From Erythrobacter aureus (lineage in GTDB: Bacteria; Pseudomonadota; Alphaproteobacteria; Sphingomonadales; Sphingomonadaceae), in the NCBI RefSeq assembly GCF_003355455.1, contig NZ_CP031357.1:846501-910500 (forward strand): DNA of 64,000 bases. The letters are read 5' to 3'. The notes under the pieces are model-generated. The model worked only from the letters and a program-made list of their open reading frames with translations. It ran no database searches and was not told where the DNA came from. Position numbers and translations under genes: made by a program. This document shows, piece after piece, positions 19,466 to 28,216 of the stretch (positions are counted from its first letter, which is position 1; each line of letters starts with the position of its first letter).

Positions 19466-20395
19466 CTAGGTCGGCAAGGGCGAATCGAGTCTTCGCGCCC
19501 ATTCGGCTAGGAGCCTTCCCACTTGCGCGAAGGCAGCGTCGACTCTTTGGCCATCGATTGGTGCCCCGACAGGGGACTGATGATACACGGCAAAGAATGT
19601 GGGCGCTTCAGAGGGATCGAGCGCAAAGCCGATATTTCCGCGCAGATAACCCATTCCTGGATGCGCGCCCGAATTGCCGGTCTTGTCGCCAGCGACCCAG
19701 TCTTCGGGCAGCCCCGCCCTCACGCGCTTGAGACCGGTTGTCGATTCGATCATCCACTGGCGCAGTTCCCGTCGCCGAGGTGCTGCGAGTGGCGATTCGC
19801 TGTTCGTAGCGAGCATTTTCGCGAGTGTGCGAGCCATGGCTACCGGCGTCGTCGTGTCGCGGACATCGCCTTCCGGGACGAAATTCACCGCGGTCTCCAT
19901 CCGGTCGAGCCGCGAGGTCTCGTCGCCGAGCCTGCGCCAGAAGGCCGTCAGTCCGGCAGGTCCGCCGACCCGGTCGAGCAGCAGGTTGGCCGCCAGATTG
20001 TCCGATACGGTCTGGGCGGCATGAGCGAGTTCGCTCAGCGTCGCTCCCTGCGCGACACGCTCTCCGGTGAAGGGTGTGTGAAAGATGAGATCGTCGGCTG
20101 TCCAGGTCACCCGTTCGGAAAGGTCGAGTGTGCCGTCCTGTCCGAGGGATAAGGCCTGTGCCGCGAGCGATGTCTTGAAAGTGGAACACATGGGAAAACG
20201 TTCATCGCCGCGATATGCGATATGGGCGTGACGTGCCGGAGCGTGGAACGCAACGCCAAGCCGCCCTCCCAGTGCCCGCTCTAGGATACGAAAGGTCGCT
20301 GAGAAGCGCCCGTCCGCGCTCCGGTCGAGAGGCACGCAGGCCATGCCCGCCAGAGCCGCTGCGCCTGCAATCATGCTGCGTCGGTCGAGCGTCAT
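19466..20395 (-). CDS. bla: Class A beta-lactamase
   Basis: A 309-residue serine beta-lactamase with a Tat-like N-terminus (DRRSMIAGAAALAG). Active-site elements are all present: S71-T-F-K74, S131-D-N133, E167 with N171 (ExxxN, omega loop), and DKTG near residue 246. The order and spacing are those of class A. It hydrolyses penicillins and perhaps cephalosporins; the spectrum cannot be read from sequence. Its start overlaps the pheA stop by four bases (ATGA), so it is translated with a core biosynthetic gene and looks like a resident chromosomal enzyme. Confidence 0.93.
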   Translation of the reverse strand: MTLDRRSMIAGAAALAGMACVPLDRSADGRFSATFRILERALGGRLGVAFHAPARHAHIAYRGDERFPMCSTFKTSLAAQALSLGQDGTLDLSERVTWTADDLIFHTPFTGERVAQGATLSELAHAAQTVSDNLAANLLLDRVGGPAGLTAFWRRLGDETSRLDRMETAVNFVPEGDVRDTTTPVAMARTLAKMLATNSESPLAAPRRRELRQWMIESTTGLKRVRAGLPEDWVAGDKTGNSGAHPGMGYLRGNIGFALDPSEAPTFFAVYHQSPVGAPIDGQRVDAAFAQVGRLLAEWARRLDSPLPT

Positions 20396-21285
20396 CCGCG
20401 CTTCCGTGCCTGCGCATAGCTGCCCAGCAGGCGGACCTCGTTCGTCTGGAAGGCGAGTTCCTCCAGCGCTGCATCCACGCGCGGATCGCCCGGGGCGCCT
20501 TCGATATCGGCAAAGAACTGCGTTGCCGCGAAGCTCGCGCCCTTTTGGTAGCTTTCCAGCTTGGTCATGTTCACGCCATTGGTCGCGAAGCAGCCTAACG
20601 CCTTGTAGAGGGCGGCGGGGATATTCTTCACCTCGAAAATGAACGTGGTCATCGCCCGTGCGCCTTCGAGCGCCGTGGGATCGCGCGCCTCCTTCGCCAG
20701 CACAACGAATCGCGTCGTATTGTCATGCGCGTCCTCGACTTCGCGCTCGATAATGTCGAGGCCGTACAGGTCTGCCGCCAGCGCCGGGGCGATGGCTGCG
20801 ACATCCCGCCTGCCACTCTCCGCAACGAACGCCGCCGCGCCCGCTGTATCGGCATGGCTGAGGCCGATGATCCCGCGTTCGGACAGGAATTTGTGCGACT
20901 GACCGAGCGCTTGCGGATGGCTGTAGGCGGCCTCGAACGGACCCGGGCCGAGCGCAATCAGGCAGTGCGTGATGCGCATGAAATGTTCGGCCACGATGGC
21001 CAGACCGCTGCCGGGAAGCAGGAAGTGGATATCGGCCACGCGGCCATGCTGGCTGTTCTCGATCGGGATCATCGCGCAGCCGGCCGCACCGTTTTCGACC
21101 GCTTCGAGCGCATCTTCGAAGCTGAAGCACGGCAAAGGCAACGCATCGGGAGCGAACTGCATGGCCGCCTGATGCGAGTTCGAACCCGGCGCGCCGCCAA
21201 AGGCAATGGCGCGCATGGGATCTTGCGCTGCGGCGGCGCGCATCGAGTCGACGAGGGCGAGAGCGGGCTTGGCGAATTGGCGCAT
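20392..21285 (-). CDS. pheA: Prephenate dehydratase
   Basis: A 297-residue monofunctional PheA. The start at 21285 gives MRQFAKPALALVDSM, close to what I recall for sphingomonad homologues; an ATG 39 bases upstream is possible. The catalytic domain begins at AFGGAPGSNSHQAA and contains the THCLIAL and TTRFVVL motifs. An ACT regulatory domain follows (IPAALYKALGCFATNGVNMTKLESY), with ESYQ in place of the usual ESRP. The enzyme converts prephenate to phenylpyruvate and is normally feedback-inhibited by phenylalanine. It is the first gene of a pair with the beta-lactamase. Confidence 0.95.
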   Translation of the reverse strand: MRQFAKPALALVDSMRAAAAQDPMRAIAFGGAPGSNSHQAAMQFAPDALPLPCFSFEDALEAVENGAAGCAMIPIENSQHGRVADIHFLLPGSGLAIVAEHFMRITHCLIALGPGPFEAAYSHPQALGQSHKFLSERGIIGLSHADTAGAAAFVAESGRRDVAAIAPALAADLYGLDIIEREVEDAHDNTTRFVVLAKEARDPTALEGARAMTTFIFEVKNIPAALYKALGCFATNGVNMTKLESYQKGASFAATQFFADIEGAPGDPRVDAALEELAFQTNEVRLLGSYAQARKRG

Positions 21286-21422
21286 GGTCCGAGCGGCGTT
21301 ACGGATGCGTTGTGATCGCATCAAGCGCTATTGCGCCCTGCGCACTTGCGCAAGGCGTGCACGCACACTAGAGCGGCGCGCAACCATCAGACCAACCGAT
21401 TTTTCGCCGGGTATTTTACGCA

Positions 21423-22130
21423 ATGGACGATCGCTTCAACACCGCCGCTGGCTGGGTTCTCTTCGCGGGCATCATTGCCCTTGGTGGTTCCATAGTTTCG
21501 GGGATGTATTTCCACGCCGACGATGGCGGGCTGCCGGAGGGTGTGGAACCTGGGTATTTCATCGAAGGCGAGGAAAGCGAAGGCGGCGCCGATGCGGGAC
21601 CCGATCTGGGTACTTTGCTGGCCAATGCGGATGCCGCCGCCGGCGAGCGCGTTTTCGCCAAGTGCACGGCCTGCCACACGATCGATCAGGGCGGTGCCAA
21701 CGGTATCGGTCCCAATCTTTATGGCGTCATGGGCAAGGCGATTGCCGGCGGCGCGGCCGGTTTCGCCTATAGCTCGGCACTCAGCGAAAAGGGTGGCCAG
21801 TGGACATGGGAAAACATGGATGCCTGGCTGACGAGCCCGCGGGGCTTTGCCAATGGCACGAAGATGAGCTTCGCCGGCCTCGGCAAACCTGAGGACCGGG
21901 CCAATGTCATGGAATTCATGGCAACTTACGGGGGGGCACCGGCCAAGCCCGAGCCCGCCGCTCCTGAAGAAGAGGTTGTCGAAGGCGAGGATGCGCCCGG
22001 CGCCGGTCCCGGTCCGGTCGAAGGCGCCGAAGTGGGTGCCGCGGAAGCTGCTGGCGGGATGAGCGCCGATCAGCCGGTTGCCGCCGACAATGCCGCGACC
22101 GACAATGAGGGCGCAACCAAGGTCGACTGA
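21423..22130 (+). CDS. Membrane-anchored cytochrome c (class I, CycM-like)
   Basis: A 235-residue protein. The N-terminal anchor (residues 10-28) is uncleaved in this family. The heme c domain begins near residue 70, with the binding motif C81-T-A-C84-H85 and a distal methionine in GTKMSFAGL. The layout matches CycM/cytochrome c552 electron carriers between the bc1 complex and terminal oxidase. The last 65 residues form an alanine-, proline- and glutamate-rich tail that is not part of the heme domain. It is followed by a strong terminator. Confidence 0.92.
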   Translation: MDDRFNTAAGWVLFAGIIALGGSIVSGMYFHADDGGLPEGVEPGYFIEGEESEGGADAGPDLGTLLANADAAAGERVFAKCTACHTIDQGGANGIGPNLYGVMGKAIAGGAAGFAYSSALSEKGGQWTWENMDAWLTSPRGFANGTKMSFAGLGKPEDRANVMEFMATYGGAPAKPEPAAPEEEVVEGEDAPGAGPGPVEGAEVGAAEAAGGMSADQPVAADNAATDNEGATKVD

Positions 22131-22161
22131 CCCCGGTTTCGTTATCGATCGGTTTCGAAAA

Positions 22162-22184
22162 CCCCGCCCATGGCGGGGTTTTTT
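22162..22184 (+). terminator. Rho-independent terminator after the cytochrome c gene
   Basis: CCCCGCC (22162-22168), a 3-base loop, GGCGGGG (22172-22178), then six T. Four A on the 5-prime side could make it work for the convergent rlmE gene as well. Confidence 0.9.
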
Positions 22185-22195
22185 GTGCCCTGCGC

Positions 22196-22861
22196 CTATA
22201 CGCCGCCCTTGAAGCCTTGCGCGATGACGTACCATTCGCTCGAACCCTTACGGCTGGCGGGCGGTTTGGCGTGCTTGACCGTCTTGAAATGCTGTTTGAG
22301 CAGTTTGAGCATTTCGTTGTCGGTTCCTCCGGCGAGCACCTTCGCCAGATAGGTTCCGCCGGGTGCCAGATTCTCGATCGCGAACCAGGCCCCTGCCTCT
22401 ACCAGCCCCATGGTACGCAAATGGTCGGTCTGCTTGTGGCCCACGGTATTGGCAGCCATATCGCTCATGACCAGGTCGGCCTTCCCGCCCAGCGCGTCTT
22501 CCAGCACTGCGGGGGCCTCGTCGTCCATGAAATCCATCTGGAAAATGGTCACGCCGTCGATGGGCTCGACTTCGAGCAGGTCGATGCCCACCACATGGGC
22601 TTTGGGCTTCAGCTTGCGCACCACTTGGCTCCACCCACCCGGCGCGATACCGAGATCGACGACGCGCGTGACACCTTTGAGCAGGCCGAACTTCTCGTCC
22701 AGCTCGATCAGCTTGTAGGCGGCGCGGCTGCGATAACCTTCGGCTTTGGCCTGTTTCACGTAAGGATCGTTGAGCTGGCGTTGCAGCCAGCGGGTCGAGC
22801 TCGCGGTGCGTTTCTTCGCGGTGCGGACGCGCGTGTCGCGGTCTTTGCCTGAGCGTGCCAT
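22196..22861 (-). CDS. rlmE: 23S rRNA (uridine-2552-2-prime-O)-methyltransferase
   Basis: A 221-residue RrmJ/FtsJ methyltransferase. ATG 22861 gives MARSGKDRDTRVRTAKKR, a basic RNA-binding N-terminus. The SAM-binding motif is VVDLGIAPGGWSQ, followed by SDMAANTVGHKQTDHLR and the KVLAGGTDNEML lysine; together these supply the K-D-K-E tetrad. It methylates U2552 in the ribosomal A loop during 50S maturation. It lies 108 bases downstream of ppx on the same strand, a pairing that I recall from other Alphaproteobacteria. Confidence 0.95.
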   Translation of the reverse strand: MARSGKDRDTRVRTAKKRTASSTRWLQRQLNDPYVKQAKAEGYRSRAAYKLIELDEKFGLLKGVTRVVDLGIAPGGWSQVVRKLKPKAHVVGIDLLEVEPIDGVTIFQMDFMDDEAPAVLEDALGGKADLVMSDMAANTVGHKQTDHLRTMGLVEAGAWFAIENLAPGGTYLAKVLAGGTDNEMLKLLKQHFKTVKHAKPPASRKGSSEWYVIAQGFKGGV

Positions 22862-22969
22862 TATGATTGGGTCCTTGCTTGGTACACCTTCGACCTCCGT
22901 CGAAGGCTTGCTGGAACAGCCGAAAGGGAAACGCGGAGGCGCTTCCCGCACGCATCAAAAACACCGAAA

Positions 22970-24187
22970 TCAAACATCCTGCTCTCGCATTCGCTGGACC
23001 GCCGCGCGGCTGCGTTCGCCTTCGGCATCGGCGGCAATCAAGCTGCGCAATATGCCTTCGCGAATACCGCGATCGGCCACGCCAAGCTGTTCGGCGGGCC
23101 AGATGTCGAGGATCGACTCGAGAATAGCACAGCCGGCAATGACGAGATTCGCCCGATCGTCGCCGATGCAGGGCAAGCGCTTTCGTTCCGATGCGCTCAT
23201 GCGCGACAGCCTGGTCGAAATGTCGCGCATCGCCAGCGAGGGCACGATCAAGCCATCGACCGCGCGCCGATCATATTGGGGCAGCTCCAGATGCAGGCTG
23301 GCCAGCGTCGTCACGGTTCCGCTGGTGCCGAGCAGCCGGATCGGATCGGGCGCGAAGGTATGTTCGCGGATCCGTTCGGCGAATTCGGCGAAACTGCGTC
23401 CGACCGTGCGGCGCATCTGGACATAACGATCGAGCCGAGAGTGCTCGCTCTCGTCTGTCCCATCAACCATGTCGGTGAGGGAGACCACGCCCCAGGGAAC
23501 GCTCAGCCAATCGAGAATGCGCGGGACTTTCTCGCCCGGCTGCACCAGGACGAGTTCGGTGGAGCCGCCGCCAATATCGAAAATAATCGCCGGGCCGTTG
23601 CCTTCTTCCAGCAAGACATGACAGCCAAGCACGGCGAGCCGTGCCTCTTCCTGGGCGGAAATGATATCGAGCATGATGCCGGTTTCGCGCTGCACCCGTT
23701 CGATGAAGGCTTCGCCGTTGGATGCACGACGGCATGCTTCCGTGGCGACCGACCGGGCGAGCCGAACATTGCGGCGGCGGAGTTTCTCCGCGCAGACATG
23801 CAGCGCCGCCACTGTGCGTTCCATCGCCTCGTCGGACAGTTTGCCACTGGCCGCGAGTCCCTCGCCCAGGCGAACCACGCGGCTGAAGGCATCGATCACG
23901 GTAAAATTCTCGCCCGATGGCCGGGCTATCAGCAGGCGGCAGTTATTGGTGCCGAGATCGAGTGCCGCATAGGCCTGTCGGCGCGGCGGGTGGCCGGAAT
24001 GTGGGCCGGGCTGGCCGTTCGGCCGGGAAGCGATTGCGCTGTCGCGATGCGGCGCATTACGTTTGCCGCCACGCTTTGTTTCGGGCCGGGAAGGGCGTTT
24101 GTAGCGGAAATCGGCTACCTTGCCGGACTTGCCGCCCCGTTGTGTCCCGCGCCCCCTTTTCGTGTCCGGCGGAGTATGGTCCGCCAT
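22970..24187 (-). CDS. ppx: Ppx/GppA family exopolyphosphatase
   Basis: A 405-residue protein. The ASKHA-fold phosphatase core begins at YAALDLGTNNCRLLI (about residue 73). It continues with the FSRVVRLGEGL, AISDIGGGSTELV-like (here IFDIGGGSTELVL) and LGTSGTVTTLA motifs. It hydrolyses polyphosphate or the pppGpp gamma phosphate. The first 70 residues are an arginine-, lysine- and proline-rich extension rich in RGG-like sequence, absent from E. coli Ppx and probably disordered. The ATG at 24187 is chosen over an upstream in-frame one because it begins the conserved-looking MADHTPP. Confidence 0.9.
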   Translation of the reverse strand: MADHTPPDTKRGRGTQRGGKSGKVADFRYKRPSRPETKRGGKRNAPHRDSAIASRPNGQPGPHSGHPPRRQAYAALDLGTNNCRLLIARPSGENFTVIDAFSRVVRLGEGLAASGKLSDEAMERTVAALHVCAEKLRRRNVRLARSVATEACRRASNGEAFIERVQRETGIMLDIISAQEEARLAVLGCHVLLEEGNGPAIIFDIGGGSTELVLVQPGEKVPRILDWLSVPWGVVSLTDMVDGTDESEHSRLDRYVQMRRTVGRSFAEFAERIREHTFAPDPIRLLGTSGTVTTLASLHLELPQYDRRAVDGLIVPSLAMRDISTRLSRMSASERKRLPCIGDDRANLVIAGCAILESILDIWPAEQLGVADRGIREGILRSLIAADAEGERSRAAVQRMREQDV

Positions 24188-24374
24188 AGTCGGAGCTTTC
24201 TTATTCCTCCCGCGCAAACCACCGTGCACGGGGACTTGACGGCGATGCTAGCGGCGAAGCGGGGGCGGGGCAAGTGCGCGCGCAACGCACGGGGTTGACC
24301 TCGCGCGACGGCGAAACTAGATGCGCGGCCTCTTCCGGAGCGGCTATGCGATTCTCGCCCGCCCGGACGGCTGA

Positions 24375-24448
24375 TGCCCCGTCGTCTAATGGTAAGACTA
24401 CGGACTCTGACTCCGTCAATTGAGGTTCGAATCCTCACGGGGCATCCA
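24375..24448 (+). tRNA. tRNA-Gln (anticodon CTG)
   Basis: A 74-base tRNA including an encoded CCA end. The acceptor stem pairs TGCCCCG (24375-24381) with CGGGGCA (24438-24444); the discriminator is T. The anticodon arm ACGGA-CTCTGAC-TCCGT gives anticodon CTG, reading CAG. The T arm contains GGTTCGAATCC. It reads toward the acyl-CoA operon 50 bases on. Confidence 0.95.
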
Positions 24449-24498
24449 ATTTTCTTATCCCGTTGCCAAACCTTCTCCCGCGCGCCAAAAAGGTTGCA

Positions 24499-25665
24499 AT
24501 GGGAGACGGACATTTGAGCGAAACCTTTCCGGAAATCCGCGACGCAGTGCGGCGGCTGTGCGCCAAATTCCCTGGCGAATACTGGCAGCGGCTCGATCGC
24601 GAGCGGGCTTATCCGACCGAATTCGTGACTGCGTTGACCGAAGCCGGTTTCCTGTCCGTTCTGATTCCCGAGGAATATGACGGGTCGGGCCTGGGGCTCG
24701 AGGCGGCCTGCGCTGTGCTCGAGGAAATCCATCGTTCGGGTTCGAACGGCGGGGCATGCCATGCGCAGATGTATACCATGGGCACTTTGCTCAAGCATGG
24801 CAGCGAGGAACAGAAGCGCGAATATCTGCCCAAGATCGCCAGCGGCGAGCTGCGCTTGCAGGCCTTTGGGGTCACCGAACCGGGGGCAGGGACCGACACG
24901 ACTCGCATTTCGACTTTCGCGAAGGATGCGGGCGATCACTACGTGGTCAACGGCCAGAAGATCTGGATCAGCCGCGCCGAGCATTCGGACCTCATGGTCC
25001 TGCTGTGCCGCACGACCCCGCGCGAGGAATTCGCCAAACCGTCCGACGGCATGAGCGTGCTGCTGGTGGACATGCGTGACGCGGTCGGCAACGGTCTGAC
25101 CGTGCGGCCCGTGCGCACCATGCTCAACCATGCGACGACCGAACTGTTCTTCGACGATCTGCGTGTTCCGAAATCGGCCTTGATCGGCGAGGAGGGCAAG
25201 GGTTTTCGCTACATCCTCTCGGGCATGAATGCCGAGCGTATCCTGATCGCTAGCGAGTGCATCGGCGACGGGCGTTTCTTCATTGACAAGGCCAGCGCCT
25301 ATGCGAAGGAGCGGAACGTCTTCGGTCGTTCAATCGGCGAGAATCAGGGCGTCCAGTTTCCGATTGCACGCGCCTATGTCCAACTGTCTGCCGCAGCCGA
25401 AATGGTCACCAAGGCGGCCCGCATGTTCGATGCGGGCGAGACGGCCGGGACCGAGGCGAACATGGCCAAGATGCTGGCGAGCGAGGCGAGCTGGTTTGCC
25501 GCCGACATGTGTATCCAGACGCATGGCGGTTTCGGGTTCGCCGAAGAATACGATGTCGAGCGCAAGTTCCGCGAAACCCGACTCTACCAGGTCGCGCCGA
25601 TCAGCACGAATCTGATCCTCAGCCATGTGGCGACGCATGTGCTGGATTTGCCCAAGAGCTTCTAA
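24499..25665 (+). CDS. Acyl-CoA dehydrogenase
   Basis: A 388-residue FAD-dependent acyl-CoA dehydrogenase. The ATG at 24499, with AAGG upstream, is preferred to an earlier TTG. The N-terminal helical domain is followed by the FAD-binding signature LQAFGVTEPGAGTDTTRI and by the domain with IQTHGGFGFAEEYDVERKFRETRL. No clear catalytic glutamate assignment was attempted. It heads a run of four genes for 2-methyl-branched or similar acyl-CoAs (dehydrogenase, racemase, aldehyde dehydrogenase, MaoC), oriented with tRNA-Gln. Confidence 0.95.
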   Translation: MGDGHLSETFPEIRDAVRRLCAKFPGEYWQRLDRERAYPTEFVTALTEAGFLSVLIPEEYDGSGLGLEAACAVLEEIHRSGSNGGACHAQMYTMGTLLKHGSEEQKREYLPKIASGELRLQAFGVTEPGAGTDTTRISTFAKDAGDHYVVNGQKIWISRAEHSDLMVLLCRTTPREEFAKPSDGMSVLLVDMRDAVGNGLTVRPVRTMLNHATTELFFDDLRVPKSALIGEEGKGFRYILSGMNAERILIASECIGDGRFFIDKASAYAKERNVFGRSIGENQGVQFPIARAYVQLSAAAEMVTKAARMFDAGETAGTEANMAKMLASEASWFAADMCIQTHGGFGFAEEYDVERKFRETRLYQVAPISTNLILSHVATHVLDLPKSF

Positions 25666-25692
25666 AACAACGAAATCACCGAGGAGAGAGAA

Positions 25693-26772
25693 ATGTCGAG
25701 CAACGGTCCGCTGACCGGCCTCAAGGTCGTCGAATTCCAGGGCATCGGCCCGGGGCCGCACGTGGCGATGATGCTCGCCGATATGGGCGCAGAAGTGGTG
25801 CGGATCGAACGCGCGGGACACCAGCCGATGAACCCGGTGGTCGAACGCGCGCGGCATCGTGTCGCGGTCGACCTCAAGAGCGAGGAAGGGCAAAGCTTTG
25901 TCAAGACGGCGCTCAAACATGCCGACGTGCTGGTCGAGGGCTTCCGCCCCGGCGTGATGGAGCGCCTCGGCCTCGGCCCGGACGAGATGCTCGCGGCCAA
26001 TCCGCGTCTCGTTTACGCGCGGATGACCGGCTGGGGGCAGGACGGCCCGCTGGCGCAGGCTGCGGGGCACGACCTCAACTATATCGCGATCACCGGCGCG
26101 CTCGACGCGATCGGCAAGCGCGGCGAACTGCCGGTGCCGCCGCAGAATCTCGTCGGCGATTTCGGTGGGGGCTCGATGTATTGCGCCATGGGCATCCTCG
26201 CCGCGCTGTTCGAGCGCGAGCGGAGCGGCAAGGGGCAGGTGGTCGATGCCGCCATCGTCGATGGCGTCACCAGCCTGATGAGTTTCTTCTATGGCCAGCC
26301 GCACAGCGCACTGCGCACAGTCGAACGTGGTGCGGGCCTGCTGGGCGGGGCGGCGCATTTCTATCGCTGCTACACTTGCAAGGACGGCAAGGAGATCAGT
26401 GTCGGCGCCATCGAGCCGCAATTCTATGCCGAGCTGCTCCAGCGCGCCGACGCGCCCGAGCATCTGCGCGAGGCGCAGATGAACCCCGCGAAGTGGGACG
26501 ACTACGCCGAAGACCTCGCCGAACTTTTCGCCACGAAAACGCAGGCCGAATGGTGCGAGCTACTTGAAGGGACCGATGCGTGCTTCTCGCCGGTCGTCCC
26601 GCTCGACCATGCAAAGGACCATCCGCACATGAAGGCACGCGGCGCCTTCGTCGAACATGGCGGCCGCTGGCACACCGCGCCTGCCCCGCGTTTCGACCGC
26701 ACGCCGAATACCATTCGCGACAGTGCGGAAGACGGCGATCAGGTGGTGGCGCGCTGGGCGGAAGGGGGCTAA
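25693..26772 (+). CDS. Alpha-methylacyl-CoA racemase (CaiB/BaiF family)
   Basis: A 359-residue family III CoA-transferase fold protein. The residues H126 (AAGHDLNY), D156 (LVGDFGGGS) and E241 (GAIEPQFY) fall at the same numbers as the catalytic set recalled for Mycobacterium tuberculosis MCR. That supports a racemase rather than a CoA transferase. It would interconvert (2R)- and (2S)-2-methylacyl-CoA, so that the dehydrogenase next door can act. GAGGAGAGAGAA precedes the ATG. Genes on either side are 27 and 25 bases away. Confidence 0.9.
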   Translation: MSSNGPLTGLKVVEFQGIGPGPHVAMMLADMGAEVVRIERAGHQPMNPVVERARHRVAVDLKSEEGQSFVKTALKHADVLVEGFRPGVMERLGLGPDEMLAANPRLVYARMTGWGQDGPLAQAAGHDLNYIAITGALDAIGKRGELPVPPQNLVGDFGGGSMYCAMGILAALFERERSGKGQVVDAAIVDGVTSLMSFFYGQPHSALRTVERGAGLLGGAAHFYRCYTCKDGKEISVGAIEPQFYAELLQRADAPEHLREAQMNPAKWDDYAEDLAELFATKTQAEWCELLEGTDACFSPVVPLDHAKDHPHMKARGAFVEHGGRWHTAPAPRFDRTPNTIRDSAEDGDQVVARWAEGG

Positions 26773-26797
26773 ACGCACGCGCAAAGGAGAGATTCCC

Positions 26798-28216
26798 ATG
26801 CGCAATTGCACCAAGTTCTACATCGACGGCCAGTGGGTCGATCCGGTCGAGGAAAACACCCAGCCGGTCGAAAACCCGGCCACCGAGGAAACCATCGGTC
26901 ACATCAGCTTCGGCACAAAAGCCGATGTCGACAAGGCAGTGGCCGCTGCGCGCCGCGCGTTCGAAAGCTTTAGCCAGACGAGCAAGGAAGAGCGCCTTAC
27001 TCTGCTGCGCGCGATCCAGGCCGAGATCGAGAACCGCAAGGAAGAGCTTGCCACTGCGGTGAGCGACGAAATGGGCGCGCCGATGAGCCTTGCGAGCGGT
27101 CCGCATGTCGGCCTGCTGGCCGGGCACTGCCAGAAGGCAATCGAGATTCTCGAAGGCTTCGCATTCGAACGCCAGGACGGACCGACGCTCCACGTATGGG
27201 AGCCGGTCGGTGTGGTCGGCATGATCACCCCGTGGAACTGGCCGCTGAACCAGATCGCCTGCAAGGTCTTCCCCGCGCTGGCGACGGGCAACACCATGGT
27301 ATTGAAGCCTTCCGAAATCGCGCCCTTCAACGCCTATATCTTCGCCGAGATCATGGATGCGGCGGGCGTTCCGGCAGGGGTCTTCAACCTCGTCAATGGC
27401 GACGGGCCTGGCGTGGGCGAGGCGATTTCCGGCCATCCCGATATCGACATGGTCAGCTTCACCGGCTCGACCCGGGCGGGCATTCTTATTGCCAAGAACG
27501 CCGCCGACACGGTCAAACGCGTGGCGCAGGAATTGGGCGGCAAGAGCCCGAACATCGTGCTCGACGACAGCGCCTTCACCCAGTCGGTTGCCAAGGGCAC
27601 CGTCGCCATGATGGGCAATTCGGGCCAGACCTGCACCGCGCCCAGCCGCATGCTCGTGCCGCAGGGGCGCATGGAAGAGGCCAAGGCTGCCGCCAAGGAA
27701 GCGGCCGAGGGCGTGATCCCGGGTGATCCCAAGGGCAATGCCGCGATCGGCCCGGTCGTCTCCCGTACGCAGTGGGACAAGATCCAGGGCCTGATCGAAA
27801 AGGGCATCGAGGAAGGCGCGACGCTGGTCGCGGGTGGTCCCGGAAAACCCGAGGGGCTGGAGACCGGCCACTACGTCAAGCCGACCGTCTTCGCCGATGT
27901 CGAAAACGACATGACCATCGCGCGCGAGGAAATCTTCGGGCCGGTCCTCTGCATCCTCGGCTACGAGGATTACGACGACGCCATTCGTATCGCCAACGAT
28001 ACCGAATACGGCCTTGCCAGCGCGATCACGGGCGAGGATGTGGAGACCGCCCGCAAGCTGGCCAAGCGCATTCGCGCCGGCCGGGTCGCGATCAATGGCG
28101 GCTACGATCTCAACGCGGCCTTCGGCGGGTACAAGAAGTCGGGCAATGGCCGCGAATGGGGCGAATGGGGCTTCCACGACTTCCTCGAAGTGAAAGCCGT
28201 GATGGGCCACGGCTGA
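26798..28216 (+). CDS. Aldehyde dehydrogenase family protein
   Basis: A 472-residue NAD(P)-dependent aldehyde dehydrogenase. The start at 26798 has AAAGGAGAG upstream. Family motifs are complete: TPWNWPLNQ, FTGSTRAG, general base in AQELGGKSPNIV, nucleophilic cysteine in NSGQTCTAPSR, and EEIFGPVLC. Substrate is unknown, but the operon suggests an aldehyde arising in branched-chain or side-chain acyl degradation. Its TGA shares one base with the start of the MaoC gene (TGATG). Confidence 0.95.
   Translation: MRNCTKFYIDGQWVDPVEENTQPVENPATEETIGHISFGTKADVDKAVAAARRAFESFSQTSKEERLTLLRAIQAEIENRKEELATAVSDEMGAPMSLASGPHVGLLAGHCQKAIEILEGFAFERQDGPTLHVWEPVGVVGMITPWNWPLNQIACKVFPALATGNTMVLKPSEIAPFNAYIFAEIMDAAGVPAGVFNLVNGDGPGVGEAISGHPDIDMVSFTGSTRAGILIAKNAADTVKRVAQELGGKSPNIVLDDSAFTQSVAKGTVAMMGNSGQTCTAPSRMLVPQGRMEEAKAAAKEAAEGVIPGDPKGNAAIGPVVSRTQWDKIQGLIEKGIEEGATLVAGGPGKPEGLETGHYVKPTVFADVENDMTIAREEIFGPVLCILGYEDYDDAIRIANDTEYGLASAITGEDVETARKLAKRIRAGRVAINGGYDLNAAFGGYKKSGNGREWGEWGFHDFLEVKAVMGHG

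Noticed and set aside
24375..24448. tRNA-Gln as an integration site
   Set aside because: No integrase gene, no repeated 3-prime tRNA fragment and no change in gene style downstream were found.
26396..28210. A 604-codon open frame antisense to the aldehyde dehydrogenase and racemase genes
   Set aside because: It mirrors well-supported genes on the plus strand, has no recognisable domain, and its arginine- and histidine-rich composition is typical of antisense frames in GC-rich DNA.
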